A DNA stretch of 55,842 bases, from positions 1 to 55,842 of the forward strand of contig CAZGRL010000018.1 in assembly GCA_964528155.1 (NCBI GenBank), given 5' to 3'. This document shows positions 24,191 through 32,976 of the stretch, piece after piece. Each line of letters opens with the position of its first letter. Position 1 is the stretch's first letter. Under the pieces are notes generated by a model. That model saw nothing but the letters and a program-made list of their open reading frames with translations. It was not told the origin of the DNA and did no database searches. The position numbers were made by a program, and so were the translations under genes. This DNA comes from G001797105 sp964528155. GTDB lineage: Bacteria; Chloroflexota; Anaerolineae; Anaerolineales; E44-bin32.

Positions 24191-25387
24191 ATGACCCTCG
24201 GAGCCGCATCGGATGCTCAAGCGCCTGCTCTGTTGATCCGACTCTGGCGCACCCCTGGCGTCCGCTGGTGTTTCCTCCTTTTCCTGAGCTTGCGATTGGG
24301 GCTGGCAGGATTTGCCCTGGCCGCGAGGGCGACCCATCCTGGTCCCTACACACCCGATCCGCTTCTTCGGCCATACGCTGGAGTGGAGCCGGAGGAGAAT
24401 CCACTCCTCGAGCCATGGCAGCGCTGGGATACGCTCTACTACCAGGCGATCGCCGAGAGAGGCTACACTGCTTTCGAGTCGAGCGTGTTTGCTCCACCCC
24501 TGTATCCGATGCTGATGCGTTGGGCGGGACGGATCTTCGGGGGGAACACCCTGCTGGCAGGGATCGTCGTCTCCAACCTGGCTTATCTGGCGGCCTTGAT
24601 CTACTTCTTCCGCCTCACTCGGATGGAGGGCGACGATCGTCTGGCCCGCTATGCCACCCTTTATCTGGCGATCTTCCCGACAGCCTTCTTCTACTTTGCG
24701 GCGTATGCCGAGTCGTTGTTCCTCCTGGCATCGGTCGCCGCGATCTACCACGCCCGCCGCAAGGAATGGCTCTTGGCAGGCATCTGGGGATTGCTGGCTC
24801 CGCTCGCTCGCGTCCAGGGGCTCGCATTGGCGCCAGCCCTGGCCTATGAAGTTATTCGCACCTGGCGCGAGTCGGGGATGCCCAGGGCCAGAGCCATCCT
24901 CGGGCTGGCCCTGGCTGGCGTCGGAGCCGTCGCGTTTCCCGTATATGCTGTGTTGGCGCTTGGAAAGTCAGCTTCCGGAATCATCACGGCACACACTGGC
25001 CGCTTTCGAGGGCGATTTGCGATCCCCGGGGTAGCGATCTTCATCGCATTCGGGCTACTCTTCCGCGGACAGTTCCTGCAGGCCGACTACTTCGATCTGG
25101 CATTCTGCCTTCTGTTCCTGGCCCTGACCGTACTCGTTCTACTATGGCTGCCGTCGATATACGGGGTTTACAGTCTTCTCATGCTGGTGTTGATCCTCTC
25201 CAAGGCGAGCGATTTCGAGGCACTTCTCAGCCTCTCGCGATATGTGCTCGCCTTGTTCCCGGCCTTCATCGTGCTCGGCCGGCTGGGAGCTTCAAGAGCG
25301 TGGATTCATCGCTTAATCCTCTATCCGTCGATCGCCGGTCTTCTGTTTCTCAGCGGCCAGTTCGTGATCTGGGGCTGGGTCGGGTAG
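24191..25387 (+). CDS. GT-C mannosyltransferase-like membrane protein (PIG-V-like)
   Basis: A 398-residue protein with about nine hydrophobic segments. The large first outer loop contains WQRWDTLYYQAIAERGY followed by FAPPLYPMLMRW, the pattern of PIG-V/GPI mannosyltransferase II-like bacterial proteins, where the aspartate is thought to act in catalysis. It should transfer a sugar from a lipid-phosphate donor at the outer membrane face. It begins 40 bases after the preceding gene and may be co-transcribed with it and with the MFS transporter. Confidence 0.72.
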   Translation: MTLGAASDAQAPALLIRLWRTPGVRWCFLLFLSLRLGLAGFALAARATHPGPYTPDPLLRPYAGVEPEENPLLEPWQRWDTLYYQAIAERGYTAFESSVFAPPLYPMLMRWAGRIFGGNTLLAGIVVSNLAYLAALIYFFRLTRMEGDDRLARYATLYLAIFPTAFFYFAAYAESLFLLASVAAIYHARRKEWLLAGIWGLLAPLARVQGLALAPALAYEVIRTWRESGMPRARAILGLALAGVGAVAFPVYAVLALGKSASGIITAHTGRFRGRFAIPGVAIFIAFGLLFRGQFLQADYFDLAFCLLFLALTVLVLLWLPSIYGVYSLLMLVLILSKASDFEALLSLSRYVLALFPAFIVLGRLGASRAWIHRLILYPSIAGLLFLSGQFVIWGWVG

Positions 25388-25435
25388 CGCATCATCCTCC
25401 GTGGGCATCACACGAGAGGTTCGAAAGGCAACGAT

Positions 25436-26728
25436 GTGAGTTCAGTAGCGACGCCACCCTCCGGAGATTCTGGGGAGCAGCATTCTCGAGTACGACTGCC
25501 GCGCAACGTATGGGTTGTCACAATCACGAGCTTTCTGACCGATGTCTCGTCGGAGATGCTCTTTAATCTCCTGCCGATCTTCCTGTTCAATGTTCTCGGC
25601 GCCAGGACTAGCTTGATCGGTGTTATCGAAGGGGTGGCTGAATCGACCGCCAGCCTGCTGAAATTGGTATCGGGTTGGCTTTCAGATCGCCTTCAGAAGC
25701 GTAAGGCCCTGGCCGTTTTCGGCTACGCGCTCTCGACTGCCGCCAAACCGCTGCTCTACGTGGCCAACAACTGGCTATGGGTACTGGGCATGCGCTTCGC
25801 TGATCGAACCGGCAAAGGACTCAGAACGGCGCCGCGGGACGCGTTGGTAGCCGATAGCGTCGAGGAGCGACATCGCGGTCTGGCCTTCGGTCTGCACCGC
25901 GCCGGTGACACCGGCGGGGCGGTTGTCGGGATCTTGATCGCCCTGGTGGTCGTCGTGGCGACCGAGGGCGGCGGGATGCTTGAGCGGAGCACCTTTCAAC
26001 GCATCGTGCTTCTGAGTCTGATCCCGGCCGGGCTGGCCGTGCTTGTCCTGGCATTCGGGGCACACGATGTTCCTCCGGCGGAGAGGTCGGCGGCCCCTGT
26101 AGGCCCCGGGGAAAGGGCCAATGTCGGTCTCGACTTCAGAAAACGTGACGGCGGGTTCCTCATGTTCCTGGTGATCATTGTGCTCTTCACTCTGGGGAAC
26201 TCCTCCGATGCGTTCCTGATCCTCCGGGCGGAGCAAGCGGGTCTTTCCGTGGTCGGCATACTGGGTATGATGCTGACCTTCAATCTCGTCTACGCCTCCT
26301 TGTCCGGGCCGTCGGGGGCCTTGTCCGACAAGATCGGGAGGAAGACGTTGCTGGTTGTAGGATGGTCCGTGTACGCCGCGGTCTATCTTGGGTTCGCCGC
26401 GGCGGACGCCGGCTGGCAGACCTGGGCGCTCATGGCCGTCTATGGCGTGTACTATGGGGTCTCCGAAGGTGTGGCCCGAGCGTTCGTCGCCGATCTCGTG
26501 CCGGCCTGGCAACGGGGATCAGCCTATGGGGCCTATCATGCCGCTGTCGGACTGACCGCCCTGCCAGCCAGCTTGATCGCCGGCGTTCTGTGGCAGGGGG
26601 TGGGCGAATGGCAGGGCTATGGCCCGTCAGCGCCATTCCTTTTCGGAGCGGCCATGGCTCTCCTGGCGGTCGTGCTCTTGGCCAACATGAAGATGCCCAG
26701 CAAGGTCGCCGATGCCGGCGCACATTAG
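25436..26728 (+). CDS. Major facilitator superfamily transporter
   Basis: A 430-residue, 12-helix transporter. SFLTDVSSEMLFNLLPIFL in helix 1 is a recognised motif of one MFS subgroup. GWLSDRLQKRKALA between helices 2 and 3 and GALSDKIGRKTLLVVG between helices 8 and 9 are the MFS loop signatures, and RFADRTGKGLRTAPRDAL follows helix 4. The substrate is unknown; drug or sugar efflux are possible. The start is GTG at 25436, with a weak GAAAGG upstream. Confidence 0.82.
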   Translation: MSSVATPPSGDSGEQHSRVRLPRNVWVVTITSFLTDVSSEMLFNLLPIFLFNVLGARTSLIGVIEGVAESTASLLKLVSGWLSDRLQKRKALAVFGYALSTAAKPLLYVANNWLWVLGMRFADRTGKGLRTAPRDALVADSVEERHRGLAFGLHRAGDTGGAVVGILIALVVVVATEGGGMLERSTFQRIVLLSLIPAGLAVLVLAFGAHDVPPAERSAAPVGPGERANVGLDFRKRDGGFLMFLVIIVLFTLGNSSDAFLILRAEQAGLSVVGILGMMLTFNLVYASLSGPSGALSDKIGRKTLLVVGWSVYAAVYLGFAAADAGWQTWALMAVYGVYYGVSEGVARAFVADLVPAWQRGSAYGAYHAAVGLTALPASLIAGVLWQGVGEWQGYGPSAPFLFGAAMALLAVVLLANMKMPSKVADAGAH

Positions 26729-26747
26729 ATAGAGTGGAGCCTGCGAA

Positions 26748-27875
26748 ATGAATCGCATCGTGCATCGGGTTCGAGCGCCGGTTCGGCGGGAAGGGGCAGG
26801 GGGTTACATCCTTGTCACGTTGCTCAGCTTCGCGGCTACAGTCTCGCTCACACGCCTGTTCCTGGAACTGACCGGCTACCCGCAACTGGGGGGCGGCACC
26901 CTGCATATTGCTCACGTGCTGTACGGCGGCTTGCTGTTGTTCGTCGCTGCACTCCTGCCCCTGATCTTCGCCAACCGATGGGCATACACCGGTGGCGCCG
27001 TCCTGGCCGGCGTCGGGGTGGGCCTGTTCATCGACGAGGTCGGCAAGTTCATCACTCAGACGAATGACTACTTCTTCGCACCGGCCGCGCCGATTGTGTA
27101 TGCCTTCTTCTTGTTGGTCGTCTTGCTCTACTTGCAGGTGCGACGCCCACCGAGTGACGATATCCGATCCGAGCTTTACTACGCCCTGGATGGGCTTCAG
27201 GAGGTCCTCGACCACGACTTGGAACCGGGGGAAGAGGCTGTGCTGGCGGACAGGCTGGAGAAGATCGCCGCTCGGTCGGACGCGCCGGAAAGCGCCAGAT
27301 TGGCGAAAGAACTGCTGGAGTTTCTGCATTCCGGCAAGCTCAAGCTTGTCCCCGAAGAGCCTGACCTGGCTGAACGGGTCACCAGGAGAATGAAGAGATT
27401 CGAGGCACGCTGGATCGGCAAGGGCCGTCTGCAAGCAGGCCTTGCCGGCGGATTGATCGCTCTGGGTTTCCTTTCAAGCATCGCGATGATCGAGTTGCTT
27501 ATCCCAGCGCTGGGCCTCGCTCAGGTGGAGCGGACCCTGCTGGCCTTGGTTCAGGCGGGGAGGGTAGCCAGCGGGGGCAGCCTAGGCTGGTTCGCCGGCT
27601 GGATGGCCCTGGACGGCTCGGTTGGATTGATCCTGCTCGTCGCCGGCGTCCTGATGATCATCGGGCGGGAGAGGTTCGCGGTGGGTTTGGGGATGCTGGG
27701 GCTGTTGTTGTCGCTGTCGACGGTAGACCTGGTAGTGTTCTACTTTCAGCAGTTCCGCACGATCATCACGGCCTCTGTGCAGTTTTCCCTCTTTCTGGCG
27801 CTGGCCTACTACAGACGCAGCTACCTGCCGGCTGCGGATGACCGGCCGGACTACGCAGATGCGAGGCCAGGCTGA
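26748..27875 (+). CDS. Uncharacterised membrane protein with conserved FIDEVGKF motif
   Basis: A 375-residue protein. Four N-terminal helices include LHIAHVLYGGLLLF and GVGLFIDEVGKFITQTNDYF. A charged cytoplasmic segment of about 100 residues (LYYALDGLQEVLDHDLEPGE onward, rich in Glu/Arg/Lys) follows, then four or five C-terminal helices. I do not know a function. The acidic DEVGKF motif at a helix end and the paired helical halves suggest a channel- or sensor-like protein, but this is speculation. It begins 19 bases after the MFS gene, probably in one operon. Confidence 0.65.
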   Translation: MNRIVHRVRAPVRREGAGGYILVTLLSFAATVSLTRLFLELTGYPQLGGGTLHIAHVLYGGLLLFVAALLPLIFANRWAYTGGAVLAGVGVGLFIDEVGKFITQTNDYFFAPAAPIVYAFFLLVVLLYLQVRRPPSDDIRSELYYALDGLQEVLDHDLEPGEEAVLADRLEKIAARSDAPESARLAKELLEFLHSGKLKLVPEEPDLAERVTRRMKRFEARWIGKGRLQAGLAGGLIALGFLSSIAMIELLIPALGLAQVERTLLALVQAGRVASGGSLGWFAGWMALDGSVGLILLVAGVLMIIGRERFAVGLGMLGLLLSLSTVDLVVFYFQQFRTIITASVQFSLFLALAYYRRSYLPAADDRPDYADARPG

Positions 27876-27948
27876 TCTGCGGTTGCCCTCTCGATTGCTG
27901 AACCTCAACTTGGATTGTCTTTGGATGAATGGCTGCGTTGTTTCGAGA

Positions 27949-28461
27949 CTACGCGTGTTCTTCGAACGTCATCTCGCCGGCGCGGATGGGAACCTTGACA
28001 CGGTTCTCCCGCGGGGTAATCGGGCAGGACCAGTTCTCGTTGTAGGCGCAATAGGGGTTGTAGGTGTGGTTGAAATCCACATGGAACCGACCATCGGGCA
28101 GCCTCTCCGGCTCCAGGTAGCGGCCGGCTCCGTACGTTTCTTTCCCGGCCAATGAGTCGGCGAATGGTAGGAAGAAGCCGTGCTCATTGGCATACACCGT
28201 CAGGCTTGCGGGGACGGCGTCGACGACGAAATTGAACCTCCCCAGTCGTAGGTACGTCTGCGTGTCACCTGTATTGGTGAGGATGCTGACACGCTTTCTG
28301 TCCGGGAATGGCTCGAGGTCGACGACCAGGTCGAGGTTTGGGTTTTCCGGGAAGTACAGCAGCCCCTTGAAGGCCTGCCGTTGATCCTGAGTAAGCGGGC
28401 TCTGGGGGTCACTCCGGAAGAAGTCGTCCTTGGCCTTCCGGAACGCTTCGAGTGTGCTCAT
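27949..28461 (-). CDS. DUF1684 family protein
   Basis: A 170-residue protein with the DUF1684 sequence pattern: AFRKAKDDFFRSDPQSPL near the start, YFPENPNLDLVVDLEPF, then YGAGRYLEPERLPDGRFHVD and the strongly conserved DFNHTYNPYCAYNENWSCPI. The family is widespread, cytoplasmic and uncharacterised. ATG at 28461 has GGAGG 4-5 bases ahead; the frame extends 73 codons upstream without family sequence. It converges with the membrane protein gene. Confidence 0.82.
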   Translation of the reverse strand: MSTLEAFRKAKDDFFRSDPQSPLTQDQRQAFKGLLYFPENPNLDLVVDLEPFPDRKRVSILTNTGDTQTYLRLGRFNFVVDAVPASLTVYANEHGFFLPFADSLAGKETYGAGRYLEPERLPDGRFHVDFNHTYNPYCAYNENWSCPITPRENRVKVPIRAGEMTFEEHA

Positions 28462-28886
28462 TACGCCTCCTGGATGCTTCAACCCCTGGACGGGCGTACC
28501 CGGCGGTATGATGCAGGCCGGGGCGCAAACCCAAGTCCACCAATCTTCCCCGGGGCCTACAACATGATTCCGGGTGGACGCCTCCTCGGACACTCGACCT
28601 GAGCACGTATTCTTACAGGATTGAGTGGATGTGGCAAGGTCTCCGCGGCTCAGGACGGGGATCCCGACGCTGCACAGCACCCGGGGGAGGCGGCGGATCG
28701 GCTGCGAAGGCCCCGCGGCGGCCGGGTGTTCACACCGGCGCCCTCACCTGACCGGGAAAGGCCTGGGCCGCTGACGAGCCGGGCGAGGTCGCCCGACCCC
28801 GCCGAACCCGGGCATGTTAACGATCTTCTACTGTGGGGCGTGTAGGATTTGAACGTAGCAAAGCCTGGTAAGAGAGGTGAAATTCG
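28462..28886. other. Intergenic region upstream of dnaK
   Basis: About 425 bases between the DUF1684 start and dnaK. No CIRCE (TTAGCACTC/GAGTGCTAA) element and no convincing heat-shock promoter was found. TTAACG at 28817 and TAGGAT at 28843 are 20 bases apart, too far for a confident promoter. GC-rich inverted repeats are present but none could be named. Confidence 0.4.
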
Positions 28887-30776
28887 ATGGCAAAGATTAT
28901 CGGCATTGACCTGGGGACGACCAACAGTGTCGTCGCCGTTATGGAGGGTGGGGATCCGACCGTCATCCCTACCGCCGAGGGTGGGCGGCTTTGCCCCTCT
29001 GTAGTTGCCTTTACCAAGAACGCTGAGCGGATGGTTGGCCAGACTGCCAAGCGCCAGTCGGTCGTGAACTCCGAAAACACCGTGTATTCGATCAAGCGTT
29101 TCATGGGCCGTCACTTTGACGAGGTCGAAACGGAGCGCAAGATGGTCCCTTACGAGGTGGTGAAGGGACCGAGTGGTGATGCCCGAGTGAAGATCCCGAC
29201 GACCGGGAAGGAGCACACCCCGCAGGAAATCTCGGCCATGATCCTGGCCAAGCTCAAGACCGACGCCGAGGCCTATCTCGGTGAAACGATCACTAAGGCG
29301 GTCATCACCGTCCCGGCCTACTTCAACGACTCCCAGCGGCAGGCAACCAAGGACGCGGGCAAGATCGCCGGTCTGGAAGTGATGCGGATCATCAACGAGC
29401 CGACCGCGGCCGCGCTCGCTTATGGGCTCGACAAGAAGGAGAACGAGACCATCCTTGTGTTCGACCTGGGTGGTGGAACATTCGATGTCAGCCTTCTCGA
29501 TGTCGGGGAAGGGCTGGTCGAGGTCAAAGCCACGAATGGGGACACCCACCTGGGAGGCGACGACTGGGATCAGGTGATCCTGAACTACGTCGCAGACGAG
29601 TACAGGAAGGACACGGGCATCGACCTGCGTCAGGACCGACAGGCGCTGCAACGCCTGCGCGAGGCGGCCGAGAAGGCCAAGATCGAACTGTCCAGCGTGA
29701 CCGAGACGGAAATCAACCTGCCTTTTGTCACCGCCGACGCAAGCGGGCCCAAGCATCTTCAGATGCGACTGACGCGCTCGAAGTTCGAGCAGTTGAGCGA
29801 GCAGCTGGTTGCCCGCATCAACGGACCATTCGATGCGGTCTTGAAGGACGCCAACATCAGCGCTTCAGCCGTCGACGAGGTCGTGCTGGTCGGTGGCGCC
29901 ACGCGGATGCCGATGGTCCAGGATCTTGTGCGCAGTCTGACCGGGAAGGAACCTCACAAGGGCGTCAACCCAGACGAGGTTGTGGCTGTCGGCGCAGCTA
30001 TCCAGGGCGGCGTGTTGGCGGGCGAAGTGAAGGACGTGCTTCTGCTCGACGTGACGCCCCTTTCCTTGGGCGTTGAGACGCTGGGAAGCGTCATGACGGT
30101 TCTGATCGAGCGCAACTCGACGATCCCGATTAAGAAGACGGAGACGTTCTCCACCGCCGAGGACAGCCAGACGGCCGTTGACATTCATGTGCTCCAGGGC
30201 GAGCGGCCGATGGCAGGTGACAACATGACCCTGGGTCGCTTCAGGCTGGAGGGTATCCCGCCAGCGCCGAGGGGGCTGCCGCAGATCGAGGTGACATTCG
30301 ACATCGATGCCAATGGCATCCTGAATGTCGCCGCCCGAGACAAGGCCACCGGGCGAGAGCAGAAGGTGACGATCACCGCTTCGACCAACCTCGAGAAGTC
30401 CGAGGTCGAGCGGATGGTGGAGCAGGCCAAGCAGCACCAGGCCGAAGATCGCAAGAAGCGCGAGTTGGCCGAGGCCCGCAACGCAGGCGACACGATGGCC
30501 TACCAGGCCGAGAAGGCGCTGCGCGATCTAGGGGACAAGGTCCCCGCCGGCGATCGAACGACGATCGAGGAGAAGGTCAAGGCGCTGCAAGAGGCGCTCA
30601 AGGGGGATGACGTCAGTCGGATCCGCCAGCTGACCGAGGAGGTTCAGCAGGCCAGCTACGCGCTGAGCCAGCAGCTTTACGCTCAACAGGCGGCCTCCGG
30701 GGAGGGAAGCACCAACGGGGGCGGCGGCCAGAAAGAGGAAGGCGACGTCGTAGAAGGTGAGTTCCGGGAGGCCTAA
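28887..30776 (+). CDS. dnaK: Molecular chaperone DnaK (Hsp70)
   Basis: A 629-residue Hsp70 with IIGIDLGTTNSVVAVMEGG, AVITVPAYFNDSQRQATKDA, INEPTAAALAYGL, VFDLGGGTFDVSLLDVGEG and VLVGGATRMPMVQDL in the ATPase domain, the interdomain linker VLLLDVTPLSLGVETLG, and a substrate-binding domain ending in EGDVVEGEFREA. It refolds proteins with DnaJ and GrpE. Neither grpE nor dnaJ is next to it, so it stands alone here. GAGAGGTG precedes ATG at 28887. Its stop codon lies in the loop of its terminator. Confidence 0.97.
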   Translation: MAKIIGIDLGTTNSVVAVMEGGDPTVIPTAEGGRLCPSVVAFTKNAERMVGQTAKRQSVVNSENTVYSIKRFMGRHFDEVETERKMVPYEVVKGPSGDARVKIPTTGKEHTPQEISAMILAKLKTDAEAYLGETITKAVITVPAYFNDSQRQATKDAGKIAGLEVMRIINEPTAAALAYGLDKKENETILVFDLGGGTFDVSLLDVGEGLVEVKATNGDTHLGGDDWDQVILNYVADEYRKDTGIDLRQDRQALQRLREAAEKAKIELSSVTETEINLPFVTADASGPKHLQMRLTRSKFEQLSEQLVARINGPFDAVLKDANISASAVDEVVLVGGATRMPMVQDLVRSLTGKEPHKGVNPDEVVAVGAAIQGGVLAGEVKDVLLLDVTPLSLGVETLGSVMTVLIERNSTIPIKKTETFSTAEDSQTAVDIHVLQGERPMAGDNMTLGRFRLEGIPPAPRGLPQIEVTFDIDANGILNVAARDKATGREQKVTITASTNLEKSEVERMVEQAKQHQAEDRKKRELAEARNAGDTMAYQAEKALRDLGDKVPAGDRTTIEEKVKALQEALKGDDVSRIRQLTEEVQQASYALSQQLYAQQAASGEGSTNGGGGQKEEGDVVEGEFREA

Positions 30777-30794
30777 GGGCCTCCCGTACGTTTT
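30765..30794 (+). terminator. Terminator of dnaK overlapping its stop codon
   Basis: CGGGAGGCC (30765-30773) pairs with GGCCTCCCG (30778-30786). The 4-base loop TAAG contains the dnaK TAA stop, and TTTT follows at 30791-30794. The last ribosome on dnaK would therefore cover the 5' arm of the stem. Confidence 0.7.
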
Positions 30795-30871
30795 CTGGGG
30801 CCTGACCGACGGCTTGTGACGCAGGCAGGACCGGCTCGGGTCGCCCCGACCCCGATGGGCTAGATGGCCTC

Positions 30872-30902
30872 CTTGTCAGGGCGCGAGCCGGCAAGATATA
30901 AT
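30872..30902 (+). promoter_or_regulatory. Probable promoter of the aminotransferase gene
   Basis: TTGTCA (30872-30877) and a perfect TATAAT (30897-30902) are separated by 19 bases, two more than ideal. The transcript would start near 30909 and carry a leader of about 75 bases before the GTG at 30984. The leader shows no riboswitch pattern I recognise. Confidence 0.45.
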
Positions 30903-30983
30903 GTGAAAAGATGACCTCTCACTCCCTCACATCCCCATCGGTCTCAGCCCGTCCCCATCTACGCTCACAGGAGGTTGTGCACC

Positions 30984-31928
30984 GTGACACTGCCCCAGTA
31001 CGCGTATTTCGAAGGCAAGATCGTGCCCTACTCCGAAGCCAAGGTCGGCGTGGCCACCCATGCCCTGAACTACGGCACGGGCGCATTCGCAGGCCTACGA
31101 GGCTACTGGAACCCTGAAGAAGAACAACTCTTTCTTTTCCGACCGATCGACCATTTCACCCGGCTCTTGAACTCGGCGCGCATCATGTGCGCCGAAGTCG
31201 ACTATACGCCCGAGAGCTTGCGCGACATCGCAGTAGAGCTCATGCAAACGGAGGGGCTGCACGAGGACTGCTACCTCCGGCCGCTGATCTACAAGGCGGA
31301 TGAGGTCATCGGGGTCCGGCTTCACGACTTGCGTGACGAGGTGACGATGTTCATCGTGCCCTTCACGCGCTACGTCGAGCGGGACGACGGAGCGCACGTC
31401 ACCTTCTCGTCCTGGCGCAGGGTCGACGACAACGCCATCCCGGCCAGAGGCAAGATCACCGGCGCATACTTCAACTCGGCGCTCATCAAGACGGATGCCG
31501 TTAGAGCCGGGTTTGATGAGGCCCTGGTCCTGACGAACGAGGGGCATGTTTCTGAGGGATCGGCGGAGAACGTTTTCATCTTGCGCAATGGCGTGCTGAT
31601 CACCCCGCCGGTCACCGAGAACATCCTCGAAGGGATTACCCGGCGTACGGTCATGACTCTGGCCAGGCAGGAGCTCGGGCTGGATATTGTTGAACGGCCG
31701 ATCGACCGGACTGAGATCTACGTCTGCGATGAGCTCATCCTGACCGGGACCGCGGCTCAGGTGACAGCCGCCATACATGTCGATCATCGCCCGATCGGCA
31801 ACGGCACGTTGGGCCCGGTCGCCTCCGAGCTCCGCAGGCTCTATGATCGGGTTGTACGAGGCATGGAGCCGAAGTATCGGTCCTGGACGACGCCGATCTA
31901 CATACGAGAGCCTGTGTCGACGGTCTGA
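30984..31928 (+). CDS. ilvE: Branched-chain amino acid aminotransferase
   Basis: A 314-residue PLP enzyme of fold type IV. YAYFEGKIVPYSEAKVGVATHALNYGTGAFAGLRGYW at the start is the classic IlvE opening. NAIPARGKITGAYFNSAL holds the PLP lysine, EGSAENVFIL and EILEGITRR-like NILEGITRRTVMTLA contact the cofactor, and DELILTGTAAQVTAA closes the site. It makes or degrades leucine, isoleucine and valine with glutamate/2-oxoglutarate. GTG at 30984 is chosen because AGGAGG (30969-30974) lies 9 bases upstream; a TTG at 30975 would abut it. It is monocistronic, with its own promoter and terminator. Confidence 0.92.
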   Translation: MTLPQYAYFEGKIVPYSEAKVGVATHALNYGTGAFAGLRGYWNPEEEQLFLFRPIDHFTRLLNSARIMCAEVDYTPESLRDIAVELMQTEGLHEDCYLRPLIYKADEVIGVRLHDLRDEVTMFIVPFTRYVERDDGAHVTFSSWRRVDDNAIPARGKITGAYFNSALIKTDAVRAGFDEALVLTNEGHVSEGSAENVFILRNGVLITPPVTENILEGITRRTVMTLARQELGLDIVERPIDRTEIYVCDELILTGTAAQVTAAIHVDHRPIGNGTLGPVASELRRLYDRVVRGMEPKYRSWTTPIYIREPVSTV

Positions 31929-31952
31929 CGACGGCCGTCGCGCCATCACTTC

Positions 31953-31981
31953 GGGGCCGGATGACCATCGCCGGCCCCTTT
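31953..31981 (+). terminator. Terminator after the aminotransferase gene
   Basis: GGGGCCGG (31953-31960) pairs with CCGGCCCC (31971-31978) over eight bases, with a 10-base loop, followed by TTT. It is located 25 bases after the ilvE stop. Confidence 0.65.
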
Positions 31982-31989
31982 CTGCCATC

Positions 31990-32895
31990 ATGGTTTTCAT
32001 TCCCCCTCGCGCGCGCGGCCTGATTCTGGGCATCTTCCTCTTGTCCCTCCTTGTGGGCATCACGGCAGTTGGTTTGTACCAACTCGGAAGTTCCGCGATC
32101 TCACCGGCCATCGTGGTATGGGTCATCATGCCGCTCGTCGGCCTCCCGTTGGCGCTGGTCGTCGCTTACCGGCTCTATGGGTTGCTCACGGCACGCTACA
32201 GACTGGATCGGGACGGGTTCTACCTGGTGTGGGGCCAGGCAATGGAGCAGATACCGCTTTCGATGGTGAAAAGCGTTGAGCCCGCGGATCAGGCCGGCGC
32301 GTCGCTTCGGCCTGATGTGGGACTCTGGTGGCCGGGCTGCGTCGTCGGCCGAACCCAGTCGGCCGAGCACACAGCGGTAGAGTTCTTCGCCACAGGTCTT
32401 CGAAGCAGCCTGGTCTTAGTAAGAACTGAGGCGGGTAGCTTGGCAATCTCGCCGGCGGATCCGCCCGCGTTCAGCCAGGCGTTTGTCGACGCCACGCGCA
32501 TGGGTTCGCTGGAACAGATCCCGGCCGTGAGTCGGCGACCTGACTACTTCTCGTCGCGGATGTGGAACGATCAACTCGCCCGGGGATTGCTCCTGGGTGG
32601 GCTGATCCTCGACCTGCTCCTCCTGGGCTTTCTGGCAGTCCGCGCCCCCGCCCTTGGCGGGAGCGTCCAATTTGGGTACGGCCCCGGGGGAGTGCCCGGC
32701 CCGATGGTCCCTCCTGGCCGTCTGCTCCTCCTCCCCCTGATCGCCGGGCTGTGCTGGCTTGGCGACCTGGCGCTCGGAGCCTGGCTGTACCGCCGAGATC
32801 GTGAGAAGCCGATCGCCTACGCAGTCTGGTCCTCGGCGCTGGTCGTCGGTGGTCTCTTCTGGGGGGCGACGCTGCAATTGCTGGCTGTCTCCTAG
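31990..32895 (+). CDS. Membrane protein with bacterial PH domain
   Basis: A 301-residue protein with two N-terminal helices, then a segment LDRDGFYLVWGQAMEQIPLSMVKSVEPA with VEFFATGLRSSLVLVRTE. That is the beta-rich bacterial PH fold of the bPH_5 type, in which one half faces the cytoplasm. Three more helices (about 195-300) follow. Function is unknown; such proteins are thought to be membrane-associated scaffolds or sensors. It starts directly after the ilvE terminator, leaving almost no room for a separate promoter beyond that hairpin. Confidence 0.65.
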   Translation: MVFIPPRARGLILGIFLLSLLVGITAVGLYQLGSSAISPAIVVWVIMPLVGLPLALVVAYRLYGLLTARYRLDRDGFYLVWGQAMEQIPLSMVKSVEPADQAGASLRPDVGLWWPGCVVGRTQSAEHTAVEFFATGLRSSLVLVRTEAGSLAISPADPPAFSQAFVDATRMGSLEQIPAVSRRPDYFSSRMWNDQLARGLLLGGLILDLLLLGFLAVRAPALGGSVQFGYGPGGVPGPMVPPGRLLLLPLIAGLCWLGDLALGAWLYRRDREKPIAYAVWSSALVVGGLFWGATLQLLAVS

Positions 32896-32907
32896 GACTC
32901 CTCGCCC

Positions 32908-32971
32908 TCATCCACAGGGATCAGGGAGTTTTCCACAAGGATTCGGCGAGTTCTCCACAGGCTTATCCGGA
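32908..32971 (+). promoter_or_regulatory. Array of DnaA-box-like sequences
   Basis: Four nonamers close to TTATCCACA lie on the same strand: TCATCCACA (32908), TTTTCCACA (32929), TTCTCCACA (32951) and TTATCCGGA (32963). The first three each have one mismatch, the last two. The first three are spaced 21 and 22 bases, about two helical turns, and share an intervening GGATNNGGNGAG sequence, so they also form direct repeats. They fill the gap before the DUF92 gene. Confidence 0.5.
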
Positions 32972-32976
32972 GGCAC

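Noticed and set aside
28600..28886. CIRCE element or heat-shock promoter upstream of dnaK
   Set aside because: No TTAGCACTC/GAGTGCTAA pair or clear sigma-32-type hexamers could be found.
30911..31117. Short frame at the start of the ilvE leader as a possible attenuator peptide
   Set aside because: It contains no run of leucine, isoleucine or valine codons, and there is no alternative terminator pairing before ilvE.
32908..32971. Chromosomal replication origin
   Set aside because: There is no AT-rich unwinding region and no dnaA, dnaN or gyrB nearby; only a box array can be supported.
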